A stretch of DNA of 64,000 bases from Wagnerdoeblera intermedia. GTDB taxonomy: Bacteria > Pseudomonadota > Alphaproteobacteria > Rhodobacterales > Rhodobacteraceae. The stretch is from assembly GCF_042647465.1 (NCBI RefSeq), contig NZ_JBHRVN010000001.1; one strand, given 5' to 3'. Both the position numbers and the translations under genes were made by a program. A model generated the notes under the pieces. It was not told the origin of the DNA and ran no database searches. It worked only from the letters and a program-made list of their open reading frames with translations. Positions 1 to 8,733 of the stretch are shown piece after piece (position 1 is the stretch's first letter; the number at the start of each line of letters is the position of its first letter).

Positions 1-1
1 G

Positions 2-85
2 GAAGTGATGACCGGCGCGCAGAGCGTCGTTGAGGCGGGCCTTGCCGCCATGGTCGAGACCACCAACCGCCTGATCGCGAAGTAA
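2..85 (+). CDS. C-terminal end of an unidentified protein (partial)
   Basis: An open frame enters from the left edge and stops with TAA at 83-85, giving 27 residues ending in TTNRLIAK. The fragment is too short to assign to a family. It is followed after about 70 bp by the phosphodiesterase gene on the same strand and may belong to the same transcription unit. It could be the last gene of an upstream catabolic operon; nothing in it shows the function. Confidence 0.5.
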   Translation, partial: EVMTGAQSVVEAGLAAMVETTNRLIAK

Positions 86-156
86 TCCTGCCCCCTCTGC
101 CGCCGGATCGCCCGGCGGCAGAGACCAGACGATCTGACAGAAGAACCGGACCCGTT

Positions 157-1011
157 ATGAAATTCATCCATCTGACCGACACCCATGTCATCGCCGAAGG
201 CCGCACCCTTTACGGGGCAAATCCGGCCCGCCGCCTGAAACTCGCGGTCGAAAGCATCAACCGCGAGCATGGCGATGCCGCCTTCGTCGTGGTGACCGGC
301 GATCTGACCCATTGGGGTGATGAGGAGGCCTATGAGGCCTTCTCCCGCGCCATCGCGGATCTGCACGTCCCCCTGGTGCTGATGGTCGGCAACCACGACG
401 ACACCCCCGCCTTCACCGCCCGCTTCCCGCAGGCGATGCGCGATGAGAACGGCTTTGTGCAGGGTGCGCGCCAGACCGAAGAGGGGCTCTGCCTTTTCCT
501 CGACACCCGGGTGCAGGGCTTCCATTACGGCGGCTATTGCCCTGCCCGTCTCGCCTGGCTTCAGGCGCAGCTGGAGGGCAGCACGGGGCCGGTGTTCCTC
601 TTTATGCACCACCACCCCTTTGAGATCGGCTGCGGGCATATGGACGACATCCGCATGCTCGATCATGAGGCTTTCCGCGCCGTGATTGAGCCGCATAAGG
701 ACCGCATCCGGCATCTTTTCTTCGGTCATGCCCATCGGCCGATCTTTGGCAATTGGGACGGGATTTCCTTCTCCTGCATGCGCGGGCTGAACCATCAGCT
801 TGGCCTGTTCCTGCGTCCTGAAAACGGCGTGGTGCCGGGCAATCTGGCGGAGCCGGCCTATGGCGTTGTGCTGGTGCAGGACCGCAATGTGATCGTGCAT
901 ATGCATGAATTTGCCCTGCGCGCGCCCGCCTTTGATCTGGCCCCGCCCCCTGGTGTCGACAGCGCCACCTGGGCGCTGGAGATGAAACACCCGGGCTTCA
1001 CCGACTACTGA
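157..1011 (+). CDS. Class III cyclic-nucleotide/glycerophosphodiester-type phosphodiesterase (calcineurin-like)
   Basis: A 284-residue metallophosphoesterase. All the metal-binding blocks of the calcineurin-like fold appear in order: D-x-H in HLTDTHV (about residue 5), GDLTHWG (about 48), GNHDD (about 78), MHHHPF (about 149) and FGHAHRP (about 189). This layout is typical of the class III phosphodiesterases that include CpdA and GpdQ, which hydrolyse phosphodiesters with a binuclear metal centre in the cytoplasm. No signal peptide is visible. It lies beside a DeoR regulator and an ABC operon with three more hydrolase or phosphatase genes, so the substrate may be an imported phosphodiester rather than cAMP. 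The family is clear; the substrate is inference. Confidence 0.85.
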   Translation: MKFIHLTDTHVIAEGRTLYGANPARRLKLAVESINREHGDAAFVVVTGDLTHWGDEEAYEAFSRAIADLHVPLVLMVGNHDDTPAFTARFPQAMRDENGFVQGARQTEEGLCLFLDTRVQGFHYGGYCPARLAWLQAQLEGSTGPVFLFMHHHPFEIGCGHMDDIRMLDHEAFRAVIEPHKDRIRHLFFGHAHRPIFGNWDGISFSCMRGLNHQLGLFLRPENGVVPGNLAEPAYGVVLVQDRNVIVHMHEFALRAPAFDLAPPPGVDSATWALEMKHPGFTDY

Positions 1012-1035
1012 TCGCCCCGCAGACCTTCGACGGGC

Positions 1036-1061
1036 GGGGCCGGGGCAAACGCTCCGGCCCC
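1036..1061. terminator. Hairpin between convergent genes
   Basis: An 8-bp GC-only inverted repeat (GGGGCCGG with CCGGCCCC) sits between the stop of the phosphodiesterase and the stop of the convergent DeoR gene. There is no clear T-tract, so termination activity is uncertain. Confidence 0.35.
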
Positions 1062-1068
1062 CCTGTCT

Positions 1069-1890
1069 TCAGAGGGGCTTCCCCTCTCCCTCAGGCGCGA
1101 CCCTGCAGAGACGACAGCCCGAGGCTGCGCAGTCCGCCGCAACCACCGCAGGGACCGCGCCGCCGGTCACAAAGTGATGCGCCATGCTGACCCGGCCAAA
1201 GGCATGGGCGGCGCTGCGGCCGAATTTACTGCTGTCGGCCACCAGAATGCGGACCGCCGCCCCCTGCATCAAAGCGCGGCGCAGGCGGATTTCATCCATG
1301 TTGAAATCCAGAAGATCCCCGTCCGCCGAGATCCCCCCAAGACTGCTGATCGCAAAATCCGGCCTGAGCCCGGCGAAGAACTCACAGGCCTCCGCCCCGA
1401 TCATATCAAGATCCCTCAGCCGCACCTGCCCCCCTGAGAGCGTGACACGGACCTCAGGCGCGTCCTTCAGCGCGGTCAGCACCGCAATGCTGTTGGTGAA
1501 AACCCGCAGCCCCCGGTGGCGCATAAGGGCGCGGGCGCAGGCCTCAACGGTGGTGCCCGTGCCCAGAGAGAGGCTTGCGCCATCGGGGATAAGGGCCGCC
1601 ACTCTGGCCCCGATCCGGGCCTTTTCCCCCTCATTGAGGGTGCTGCGCCGCAGATAGCTGATGTTGTCGGGCGCGGGTGGCAGGGTGGCGCGGCCATGGC
1701 GGCGGCGGATGCGCCCGGCCTCTTCCAGCGCGCGCAGATCGGACCGCAGGGTCTGGACGCTGACACCAAGATCGCGGGCCAGATCGGCAGGGGTGACTTC
1801 GCCCTGACGGCTCAGGCGGTCAAGGATCCGCGCACGGCGGGCCTCAGGGGCATCAGAGGAATGCGGGGAATGGGGGTCAGAGGTCTGCAT
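1069..1890 (-). CDS. DeoR/GlpR-family transcriptional regulator
   Basis: The frame encodes an N-terminal DeoR winged helix-turn-helix (RRARILDRLSRQGEVTPADLA, then DLGVSVQTLRSDL and IRRRHGRATL) and the DeoRC sensor domain with the conserved SLGTGTTVEACARAL and GGQVR segments. DeoR sensors usually bind phosphorylated sugars or polyols. The start was set at the ATG ending at 1890, just ahead of the HTH; an upstream in-frame ATG at 1929 would add 13 residues with no good ribosome site. The gene is divergent from the ABC operon starting at 2060, so it probably controls that operon and perhaps itself. The effector is unknown, but a phosphorylated compound fits the neighbouring phosphatases. Confidence 0.85.
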   Translation of the reverse strand: MQTSDPHSPHSSDAPEARRARILDRLSRQGEVTPADLARDLGVSVQTLRSDLRALEEAGRIRRRHGRATLPPAPDNISYLRRSTLNEGEKARIGARVAALIPDGASLSLGTGTTVEACARALMRHRGLRVFTNSIAVLTALKDAPEVRVTLSGGQVRLRDLDMIGAEACEFFAGLRPDFAISSLGGISADGDLLDFNMDEIRLRRALMQGAAVRILVADSSKFGRSAAHAFGRVSMAHHFVTGGAVPAVVAADCAASGCRLCRVAPEGEGKPL

Positions 1891-2059
1891 GTTCGGACGA
1901 AAGCATGCAGCCGCCCCCGCTGTCAGCATCTGATTTGCGCGCGGGCGAATTTAATAAAACTATCAATAACCTGTCACGTAACTGTCATGCAGCACCGCCA
2001 GAAGGGCAGCAACGGAAGCAGATGGCTTTCGAACGAAAACGCCGCTCAGGAGTTACGAT

Positions 2060-3031
2060 ATGACCCGCTTCGCCCTCAGCCTGGTTCTGCCTCTGGCGCT
2101 CCCCTTTGCTGCCTCTGCCGAAACGCTGAAGCTTTATACCTCGCAGCCCAATGCCGATGCGCAAAAGACCGTCGACGCCTTTCAGGCGGCCCATCCCGGC
2201 ATCACCGTGGACTGGGTCCGCGACGGCACCACCCAGCTGATGGCGCGGATGAATGCCGAGAAAGCCGCCGGGGCTGGTCAGCCCGATGTGCTGCTGATCG
2301 CAGATTCCGTTACCCTTGAAGGACTGGTGAAAGAAGGCCGCATCGCCGCCTATAAATCCCCCGAGGCAGCGGCCTATGACCCGGCCCTTTACAGCGCCGA
2401 GGGCTATTACCACTCGACCAAGCTGATCACCACCGGCATCGCCTATCACACGGAAGCCAAACAGATCCCGGCCTCCTGGGCGGATCTGGCAAAGCCGGAG
2501 TATAAGGGCCTCGTGGCCATGGCCTCGCCGCTTTATTCGGGCGCTGCGATGATCCATATGACCACGCTCACCTCGGATGCAGCGCTTGGCTGGCCCTATT
2601 ATGAGGCCCTGGCCGCCAATGAAACCCGCGCCGATGGCGGCAATGGCGGTGTGTTCAAGGCGGTGGCTTCGGGGGAGAAACCCTATGGCGTGCTGGTCGA
2701 TTACATGGCGCTTCGGGCGAAAGCCGAGGGCTCGCCCATTGAGTTCATCATCCCCGAAGAGGGCGTGACCTGGGTGACCGAGCCGGTCGCCATTGTTGAG
2801 GGCACCAAGAACCTCGAGGCCGCGCAGAAATTCGTCGACTTCGTGATCTCCGAGGCCGGTCAGAACCTCGTCGCCGAAATGGGCTATATTCCCGCCCGCA
2901 ACGGCATCGACAGCCCCGCAGGGTTTCCCGCCCGCGACAGCCTGAAGCTTCTGACCTTTGAGGCCGGTGCGGCGCTCGAGGCGACCGAGACCAACAAAGC
3001 GAAATTCTCTGAGATCTTCGGCATCAAATGA
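2060..3031 (+). CDS. ABC transporter substrate-binding protein, Fe(III)/aminoethylphosphonate type
   Basis: A 323-residue periplasmic binding protein of the family-1 type. It opens with a signal peptide (MTRFALSLVLPLALPFAASA, cleaved before ETLKLYTSQ), which fixes the start, and GGAG lies upstream. The mature protein begins with the LYTSQPNADAQKTVDAF pattern shared by the FbpA, PotD-like and 2-aminoethylphosphonate binders and has the typical C-terminal IPARNGID segment. It is the first gene of an operon and its stop overlaps the permease start by 4 bp. The family binds ferric iron, phosphonates or phosphate esters; the neighbouring hydrolases favour a phosphorylated ligand, but that is inference. 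Confidence 0.88.
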   Translation: MTRFALSLVLPLALPFAASAETLKLYTSQPNADAQKTVDAFQAAHPGITVDWVRDGTTQLMARMNAEKAAGAGQPDVLLIADSVTLEGLVKEGRIAAYKSPEAAAYDPALYSAEGYYHSTKLITTGIAYHTEAKQIPASWADLAKPEYKGLVAMASPLYSGAAMIHMTTLTSDAALGWPYYEALAANETRADGGNGGVFKAVASGEKPYGVLVDYMALRAKAEGSPIEFIIPEEGVTWVTEPVAIVEGTKNLEAAQKFVDFVISEAGQNLVAEMGYIPARNGIDSPAGFPARDSLKLLTFEAGAALEATETNKAKFSEIFGIK

Positions 3032-4734
3032 GCGGCACCGCGACTTTACAGGGGGGCAGCCGGTTTTCCGACCGGCTGATCCCGATTCTTCTGATCCCGG
3101 TCTTTGTGATTGCACTGGGGCCGGTGATCCGTCTCGGGATTGAGGCTTTCGGCGGCACAGGGGGCATGACCCTCTCGCACCTGGGCGGGGTGCTGACGCG
3201 GGAAAGCACGCTCACCGCGCTTGGCCATTCGCTGATCACCGCCGGGGGCGGCACGCTGATCTCTGTTCTCATCGGTTCTGTTTTTGCCTTTCTGGTCGCG
3301 CTGACGGACATCCGGGGCAAAGCCGCGCTGATCTTCTGTCTGATGATCCCGATGATGATCCCGCCGCAGATCACGGCGCTGGCCTGGATGCAGGTCACGG
3401 GGCCGTCTTCGGTTCTGCTGAAAACCCTTGGCCTTGCGCCGCCGATGGGCAGCCCGCAGCCGCTGCATTCGGCAGGCGGGATTATCCTTCTGCTCGGCAT
3501 TCAGCATGTCTCGATCGTTTTTCTGACGCTTCGGGCCAGCCTGAGGATGATCCCTTCGGATCTGGTCGAAGCCGCCCGCATCTCGGGTGCGCGGGGCCTG
3601 CGGGTCTGGGCGCAGGTCGTGCTGCCGCTGAGCGCAGCCGGCCTTGCCGCCGGTGCGGCCATGACCTTTGTCACCGCGCTTGGCAATTTCGGCATCCCGG
3701 CCATGCTCGGGATCCCCGCCCGCTATTCGACGCTGCCGACGCTGATCTATCAGCGCCTCTCAGGCATGGGGCCTTCGGTTCTGCCGGAAGTGGCGGTGCT
3801 GGCGCTGCTGATCGGCTCGGTTGCGATCCTTGGCGTGGTGGCCAACCGTCTGCTGCTGAAGCGGCGCAGCTATAACCTGGTGGGCCTCTCGGGGCAGCCG
3901 CTGTCGATCCGGCTGGGCCGGGCGCGGCTGGCGGTGGAAATCGCGCTCTGGGCCTTTATTTTCCTGATCCTGGTGGTGCCGCTGGCAGCCCTTCTGGCGA
4001 CCTCGCTCATCCCGGCCTACGGTGTGGCACTGAGTGCCGAGACCGCCACGCTCAAAGCCTGGGCGGAGGTGCTCTTCCGCCAGCCGGTCACGCAGCGGGC
4101 CTATCTGAACTCCCTGGGGCTGGCGCTGGCGGCGGCGGTGATCCTGATGGTGGTGGCGGTGCCGCTGGCCTGGGTGATCGCACGGCGCCCGACCCGGCTG
4201 ACCCGGGCGCTCGATCTCCTGGTGGATCTGCCCTATGCGCTGCCCGGTGTGGTGCTGGCCATTGCCGCCATCCTGACCTTCATGCGGGTGCCGCTTCTGG
4301 ATGTGACGCTTTACGGCACGCTGACGCTGATCCTGCTGGCCTATCTGGCACGGTTTCTGGTGGTCATGCTGCGCCCGGTGCAGGCCGCTGTGGGTCAGCT
4401 CGACATCGCCATGGAGGAGGCGGCCGCCAGCACCGGTGCGGGGCTTCTGCGCCGCCTGGTGACGATCGTTCTGCCGCTTTGCGCCCCGGCGGCGGCGGCG
4501 GGCGCGATCCTGGTTTTCCTGACGGCGGTCAATGAGCTGACGGTCTCCGCCCTGCTCTGGGCTGCCGGGACCGAGACGCTCGGCGTGGTGATCTTCTCGC
4601 TTGAGGAAAGCGGCGAGACGGTCATGGCCTCAGCGCTCGCCGCCTCCATCGTCTTTCTTGTCATTCTTCTGATGGGTCTTGTGCAGATCGCCTCGGCCCG
4701 CCTTCCGAAAGGAGCTGTGCCGTGGCAGAGCTGA
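3028..4734 (+). CDS. ABC transporter permease, double-domain Fe(III)/phosphonate type
   Basis: A 568-residue inner-membrane protein made of two tandem permease halves, each with about six hydrophobic segments. Each half carries an EAA loop: EAARISGARGLRVWAQVVLPLS near residue 180 and EEAAASTGAGLLRRLVTIVLPL near residue 470 (fragments of the motif). This fused arrangement is typical of FbpB/ThiP-like permeases, where one chain replaces the usual permease dimer. The start overlaps the binding-protein stop (ATGA) and the end overlaps the ATPase gene by 13 bp, so translation is probably coupled. It passes the ligand delivered by the 2060-3031 protein. Confidence 0.9.
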   Translation: MSGTATLQGGSRFSDRLIPILLIPVFVIALGPVIRLGIEAFGGTGGMTLSHLGGVLTRESTLTALGHSLITAGGGTLISVLIGSVFAFLVALTDIRGKAALIFCLMIPMMIPPQITALAWMQVTGPSSVLLKTLGLAPPMGSPQPLHSAGGIILLLGIQHVSIVFLTLRASLRMIPSDLVEAARISGARGLRVWAQVVLPLSAAGLAAGAAMTFVTALGNFGIPAMLGIPARYSTLPTLIYQRLSGMGPSVLPEVAVLALLIGSVAILGVVANRLLLKRRSYNLVGLSGQPLSIRLGRARLAVEIALWAFIFLILVVPLAALLATSLIPAYGVALSAETATLKAWAEVLFRQPVTQRAYLNSLGLALAAAVILMVVAVPLAWVIARRPTRLTRALDLLVDLPYALPGVVLAIAAILTFMRVPLLDVTLYGTLTLILLAYLARFLVVMLRPVQAAVGQLDIAMEEAAASTGAGLLRRLVTIVLPLCAPAAAAGAILVFLTAVNELTVSALLWAAGTETLGVVIFSLEESGETVMASALAASIVFLVILLMGLVQIASARLPKGAVPWQS

Positions 4735-5810
4735 CATTCTCGGGTCTGAGCAAGACCTTCAATGGTGCCCCGGCGCTGCGCGGGATCGATGCGACCATCG
4801 GCTCGGGGGAATTTGTGGCGCTGCTTGGCCCCTCGGGCTGCGGCAAGACCACCCTTCTGCGGCTGACCGCAGGTTTTGAAGCCCCGACCGGGGGCAGCCT
4901 CTCCCTTGGCGGGCGTGTGCTGGCCGATGCCACCCGCCCCCGCGCCTTTGTCACCCCCGAAGAGCGCAACATCGGCATTGTGTTTCAGTCCTATGCGCTC
5001 TGGCCGCATATGTCGGTGGCACGCAACATCGCCTATCCGCTGGAGGTGCGCAAAGTGCCGCGCGCAGAGCGCGAGCTTCGGGTCGCCGCCGCCATGGCGG
5101 TGACGGGGCTTACGCCCTATGCCCACCGCGCACCTGCCGAGCTTTCGGGCGGGCAGCGGCAGCGGGTGGCGCTGGCGCGGTGCCTCGTGGCCGATCCGCA
5201 GGCAGTGCTGCTTGATGAGCCGCTCGCCAACCTGGATCTGGCGCTGCGGGCCGCGATGCAGGAGGCTTTTGCCGCCTTTCACCGCCGCACCGGGGCAACC
5301 ATGCTCTATGTCACCCATGACCAGAGCGAGGCCCTGGCCCTCGCCGATCGGGTGGCCGTCATGAAAGAGGGCGTGATCCGTCAGTTCGATGCGCCCGAGG
5401 TGCTTTACTCACGCCCCTGCGACAGTTTCGTGGCAGGCTTTGTCGGCGACGGCGCGGTGGTCTGCGTCAGCCGCGCGGGGCTTTTCAATGCGGACATGAT
5501 CCGGGTTGAGGCCATGGGCCAGCAGATCCTGGCGCGGGCCGCAGGCCCTCAGGTGAGCCATCTGTGCATCCGCCCCGAAGACGTGCAGATCACGCCCGAG
5601 GGGCCGATTTCAGCCCGCGTCAGCAGCTGTACCTATACCGGCGGTGCCTTCCGGCTGGGCCTTGAAACCGAGGGCGAGACGCTGATCGCGCGCTCTGCCA
5701 CCCGGGCCCGTCCGGGTGAGACGCTGCGGCTGGCGCTGCGCAGCCCCTGGGCCTTTCGCGACACGCAAAGCCCCGCCGTCCTGCCCCTGAGGGAGGCGCA
5801 GCATGCGTGA
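4722..5810 (+). CDS. ABC transporter ATP-binding protein (PotA/FbpC type)
   Basis: A 362-residue ATPase. The Walker A is GPSGCGKTT (about residue 34), the Q-loop is FQSYALWPHM, the signature is LSGGQRQRVALAR, Walker B is AVLLDEPLANLD and the switch histidine lies in YVTHDQSEA. Residues from about 240 onward form the TOBE-like C-terminal domain found in importers of this class. It overlaps the permease by 13 bp and the next gene by 8 bp. It energises the importer encoded by the two genes before it. Confidence 0.92.
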   Translation: MAELTFSGLSKTFNGAPALRGIDATIGSGEFVALLGPSGCGKTTLLRLTAGFEAPTGGSLSLGGRVLADATRPRAFVTPEERNIGIVFQSYALWPHMSVARNIAYPLEVRKVPRAERELRVAAAMAVTGLTPYAHRAPAELSGGQRQRVALARCLVADPQAVLLDEPLANLDLALRAAMQEAFAAFHRRTGATMLYVTHDQSEALALADRVAVMKEGVIRQFDAPEVLYSRPCDSFVAGFVGDGAVVCVSRAGLFNADMIRVEAMGQQILARAAGPQVSHLCIRPEDVQITPEGPISARVSSCTYTGGAFRLGLETEGETLIARSATRARPGETLRLALRSPWAFRDTQSPAVLPLREAQHA

Positions 5811-6912
5811 CTATCCGATGACCGCCCCCGATCAGGGGCAGCGCGGCACCCTGCCCTATATTGAGGTGCTCTCGGGTCTTGGCGAGAAGGGCCCCGCCTG
5901 TATCCGGCTCTGGACGGGGCGGCGGATGTGGCTTCTCGATGCCGGTTTCGGACCGGAGGCCAGCTCGCCCTTTAACCCCGACTGGCTGATCGGTGCGGAT
6001 GAGGTCTTTATCACCCATGACCACATCGACCATATCGGCGGCGCGGCCCATGTGATCCGGGCGGGCCTTCCGATCGCCTGCACCGCCCGGACCGCCCGCG
6101 CCCTGCCCCCCGGCGCGCGCCTGCGCCTGCTGCCCGAGAAGGGAGAGACGGTGATCGACGGGGTGACCCTGACGACGGGGCGCAACGGCCATGCGCTTGG
6201 CGGGGTCTGGATGCATTTCAACCTGGGCGCAGAGGGGCTTTTTTATTCCGGCGACTGGTCAGAGGAATCCACCTGGTTTGCCTTTGATCCCCCGCCTGCG
6301 GCAGGGACCGCGCTGATCGACTGCTCGTATCAGATGGAAACCGTCAGCCAGGAAGAGCGCCGCCGCCTTCTCGACGCGGCACTTGATGCACTGGAGCCGG
6401 AGGTGCAGGTGCTCTTTCCGGTGCCCCCCTCAGGCCGCGCCGGAGAACTGGCGCTGCATCTGCTGCCCCGTGGCTCAGTCACACTGGATGACGCCTGCCG
6501 CGATGCGATTGCCCAAGGGCTGGCCTCCGGCGGGGTCACGAAGGCGGCAGCGGCCCTGCGCCCCCTGCTAGACCAGCCCTTTGATCCCGCGGCGCGATAT
6601 CTGCTCTGCGACACGCCCAATGCCGATGGCGGCATGGCCTGGCGTCTGGTGCAGGACTGGCGCGACAGCGGCCGTCTGGGGCGGCGCGGGGTGGTGATTT
6701 TCACCGGCCATATGACGGCCCATGCCCGGGCCGTCGCGGCCCATGGCGGGCAGTTCCTGCGCTGGAACGTGCACCCGCCGCTGGCCGATCAGCGCGCGCT
6801 CCTGCGCCGGATCGGGGCGCGGCGCTTTGCACCGCTCTTCTGCCCGGTGCCGGAAGATTATCTGCTGGAATCCGGGCCCGATGTGCTTTTGGGCGGAAAG
6901 GTTCTGCTGTGA
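5803..6912 (+). CDS. Metallo-beta-lactamase-fold hydrolase
   Basis: A 369-residue cytoplasmic protein with the MBL metal motif H-x-H-x-D-H in FITHDHIDHIGG (about residues 68-79) and downstream His/Asp ligands in FYSGDWS and FTGHM. The last part, with residues such as GHMTAHARA, resembles MBL proteins that act on phosphodiester or RNA substrates rather than beta-lactams. It overlaps the ATPase gene by 8 bp and the phosphatase gene by 4 bp, so it belongs to the import operon. A role in cleaving the imported compound is inferred from position only. Confidence 0.8.
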   Translation: MRDYPMTAPDQGQRGTLPYIEVLSGLGEKGPACIRLWTGRRMWLLDAGFGPEASSPFNPDWLIGADEVFITHDHIDHIGGAAHVIRAGLPIACTARTARALPPGARLRLLPEKGETVIDGVTLTTGRNGHALGGVWMHFNLGAEGLFYSGDWSEESTWFAFDPPPAAGTALIDCSYQMETVSQEERRRLLDAALDALEPEVQVLFPVPPSGRAGELALHLLPRGSVTLDDACRDAIAQGLASGGVTKAAAALRPLLDQPFDPAARYLLCDTPNADGGMAWRLVQDWRDSGRLGRRGVVIFTGHMTAHARAVAAHGGQFLRWNVHPPLADQRALLRRIGARRFAPLFCPVPEDYLLESGPDVLLGGKVLL

Positions 6913-7466
6913 GCCTGCCGCAAAAAGCCTTCGTGCTGATCCGCCACGGCCAGACCGACGCCAACCGCGACGGCGTGATCGCAGGCCGGACCGAGGCCAT
7001 GCTGACCGGAACCGGGCGGGCGGCCGCCGCAGCCCTCTCAGCCCGGCCCTGGCCCCGGGAAATCCGGGTGTTCTGCAGCCCGCAGCAGCGCGCTAAAGAC
7101 ACCGCCGCGCTGATCTTTCCAGGGCACAGCCTGACCGCCCACCCTGGCCTGCGGGAGCGGGACTGGGGCCTCTTTGAGGGCCGCCCCCTGAGCGAGCAGC
7201 CCCCGCGCCTGTCGCATCCCTCAGGCGGCGAGGCCTGGGAGGAGATGCTGGCCCGCGTGGCCCTGGCGCTCCGGGACTGCCTTGGCGCGGCCGGCCCCGC
7301 TCTGCCGGTGCTGGTTGCACATTCCGGCGTCATCCGCGCCGCCCGCGCCCTGACGGGGGGCGACTACGGCGGCGCGAGCCCGCCAAACACCACCCCCCTC
7401 CTGTTCACGCCCCGCACCTCCGGCGGCTTTGAAGAAACTGTTTTTGACGGAAAGACCCCCCTATGA
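6909..7466 (+). CDS. Histidine phosphatase (phosphoglycerate-mutase-like)
   Basis: A 185-residue member of the histidine phosphatase superfamily. The catalytic RHG is in LIRHGQTDANRDG (about residue 11), the second conserved arginine region is FCSPQQRAKDTA, the proton-donor glutamate region is LRERDWGLFEG, and the C-terminal histidine is in VLVAHSGVIRA. It is at the short end for the family but complete. The 4-bp overlaps on both sides place it in the same operon as the ABC importer. It probably removes phosphate from a small imported or processed metabolite; the substrate is not shown by the sequence. Confidence 0.85.
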   Translation: MSLPQKAFVLIRHGQTDANRDGVIAGRTEAMLTGTGRAAAAALSARPWPREIRVFCSPQQRAKDTAALIFPGHSLTAHPGLRERDWGLFEGRPLSEQPPRLSHPSGGEAWEEMLARVALALRDCLGAAGPALPVLVAHSGVIRAARALTGGDYGGASPPNTTPLLFTPRTSGGFEETVFDGKTPL

Positions 7467-7909
7467 GCTGCGTCATCTTTGACATCGACGGCACCCTTGC
7501 GCATTTCGACGCCGACCGGCTGGGCCACCTGGTCCATGGCGAAGAGAAACACTGGGAGGCCTTTCACGAGGCAATGTCCGAAGCCCCGGTTATCGCGCCG
7601 GTCGCCAAGCTGCTGTCGTATCTGAAAGAAAGCGGGGAACAGATCGTCCTTTGCTCGGGCCGCCCCTCTGGCTGGCAGCCGCGCACCGAGGCCTGGCTTT
7701 CGCAAAACGGCATCCCTTTTGACGCGATCTATCTGCGCCAGCCCGATGAGGATGCTCTGCCCGATCCGGTGGTGAAATCCCGCGCCCTGAGCCGCATCCG
7801 CGCGGACGGCTATGCCCCCTGGCTGGTGGTGGACGACCGCAGCTCCGTGGTGGCTTTCTGGCGCGAGGCGGGTCTGACCTGTCTGCAATGTGCCCCGGGG
7901 GATTTCTGA
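7463..7909 (+). CDS. Small HAD-superfamily phosphatase
   Basis: A 148-residue HAD protein with motif I DIDGTLA (residues 7-13), motif II as the serine in LCSGR (about residue 67) and motif III/IV as the lysine and acidic pair in VVKSRAL and VVDDRSS. The compact size and GRP after motif II resemble the 3'-phosphatase domain of polynucleotide kinase-phosphatases and other capless HADs. It is the last gene of the coupled operon (4-bp overlap with the histidine phosphatase) and is followed by a hairpin. It may dephosphorylate the same compound class as its neighbour. Confidence 0.8.
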   Translation: MSCVIFDIDGTLAHFDADRLGHLVHGEEKHWEAFHEAMSEAPVIAPVAKLLSYLKESGEQIVLCSGRPSGWQPRTEAWLSQNGIPFDAIYLRQPDEDALPDPVVKSRALSRIRADGYAPWLVVDDRSSVVAFWREAGLTCLQCAPGDF

Positions 7910-7948
7910 GCCCCCCGCTCCGGCGCTCCATCGGTGAGCAAAAGACGG

Positions 7949-7998
7949 CAGCGCGGCCCCGGGAGACTGAGGCCGCGCTGCAATGCGCTGTTCTTTTT
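7949..7998 (+). terminator. Rho-independent terminator of the ABC/phosphatase operon
   Basis: A perfect 10-bp inverted repeat (CAGCGCGGCC with GGCCGCGCTG, 12-nt loop) lies 40 bp past the HAD stop and is followed by a T-rich stretch (TTCTTTTTC) about 12 bp further on. Confidence 0.6.
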
Positions 7999-8073
7999 CA
8001 TCTTCCCGCCAGGATCCGGGCGCGGCGCTGCGTCTTCCACAGGGAGTGAACTTTTCTGAATGAGACGACGCTG

Positions 8074-8661
8074 ATGCCTGATCTGATCCGCCTTTGTGCA
8101 GGGACCGCCCTGGGGCTTCTCGCCCTGCCCTGGACTGCCGCCCGCTCTGCCGAAACCCTGCCCTATGACTGCGCCACGCTTGCAATAACGATCGGTGCCC
8201 CGGCAACCGAAATGACCCCCGCCCCCGATGAGGGCTGGCAGCACGCCCCGGATGAGGCGCGCCTCGTCTGCACCTGGTACAACCGGCCTGCGGCAAAAGC
8301 CCTGGAGGGGAAAACGCTGGCGGGAGAGGACTGGAGCGCCCCAAGCGCGCTGACCGCGCAGATCGTTGTGCACGAAAGCCCCCTGCCCAGGGCGGCCGCC
8401 GCTGTGATCAAAGCGGCTTATGATCTGCCCGAAGAGATCGGCAAAGACCTTAAGGGTGCTTGGCTTATGTTCTTGAAAACGCCGGAATTTTCAGAAGCTC
8501 TCGGCATGCTGGCCCCGGAGCTTTATCTTGAGAACCTGAGTGTCAGCATCGCATGGGCGAACGGCTTTGCCGCGCCGCAAAACACCGAAAGCGCCCTGAC
8601 CGTCGGCTGGTCCGTCGAAAGAGCCGCCCGTGTGATGTCTGAGATCGTCACCTTCCCGTGA
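8074..8661 (+). CDS. Exported protein of unknown function
   Basis: A 195-residue protein with a probable signal peptide (MPDLIRLCAGTALGLLALPW..ARS, mature from about AETLPYDC). Two cysteines, in LPYDCATL and LVCTWYN, could form a disulfide. No known domain is recognised. It stands alone between the operon terminator and the convergent enoyl-CoA hydratase gene. Composition matches its neighbours. The function is unknown; the periplasm is the likely location. Confidence 0.65.
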   Translation: MPDLIRLCAGTALGLLALPWTAARSAETLPYDCATLAITIGAPATEMTPAPDEGWQHAPDEARLVCTWYNRPAAKALEGKTLAGEDWSAPSALTAQIVVHESPLPRAAAAVIKAAYDLPEEIGKDLKGAWLMFLKTPEFSEALGMLAPELYLENLSVSIAWANGFAAPQNTESALTVGWSVERAARVMSEIVTFP

Positions 8662-8733
8662 CAGGCGGCTGTCACGCCAGACGATCAGCGCGAGGGGGGG
8701 CCGCCTGTACCGGCAGCCCCCCGCAAGGCGGTC

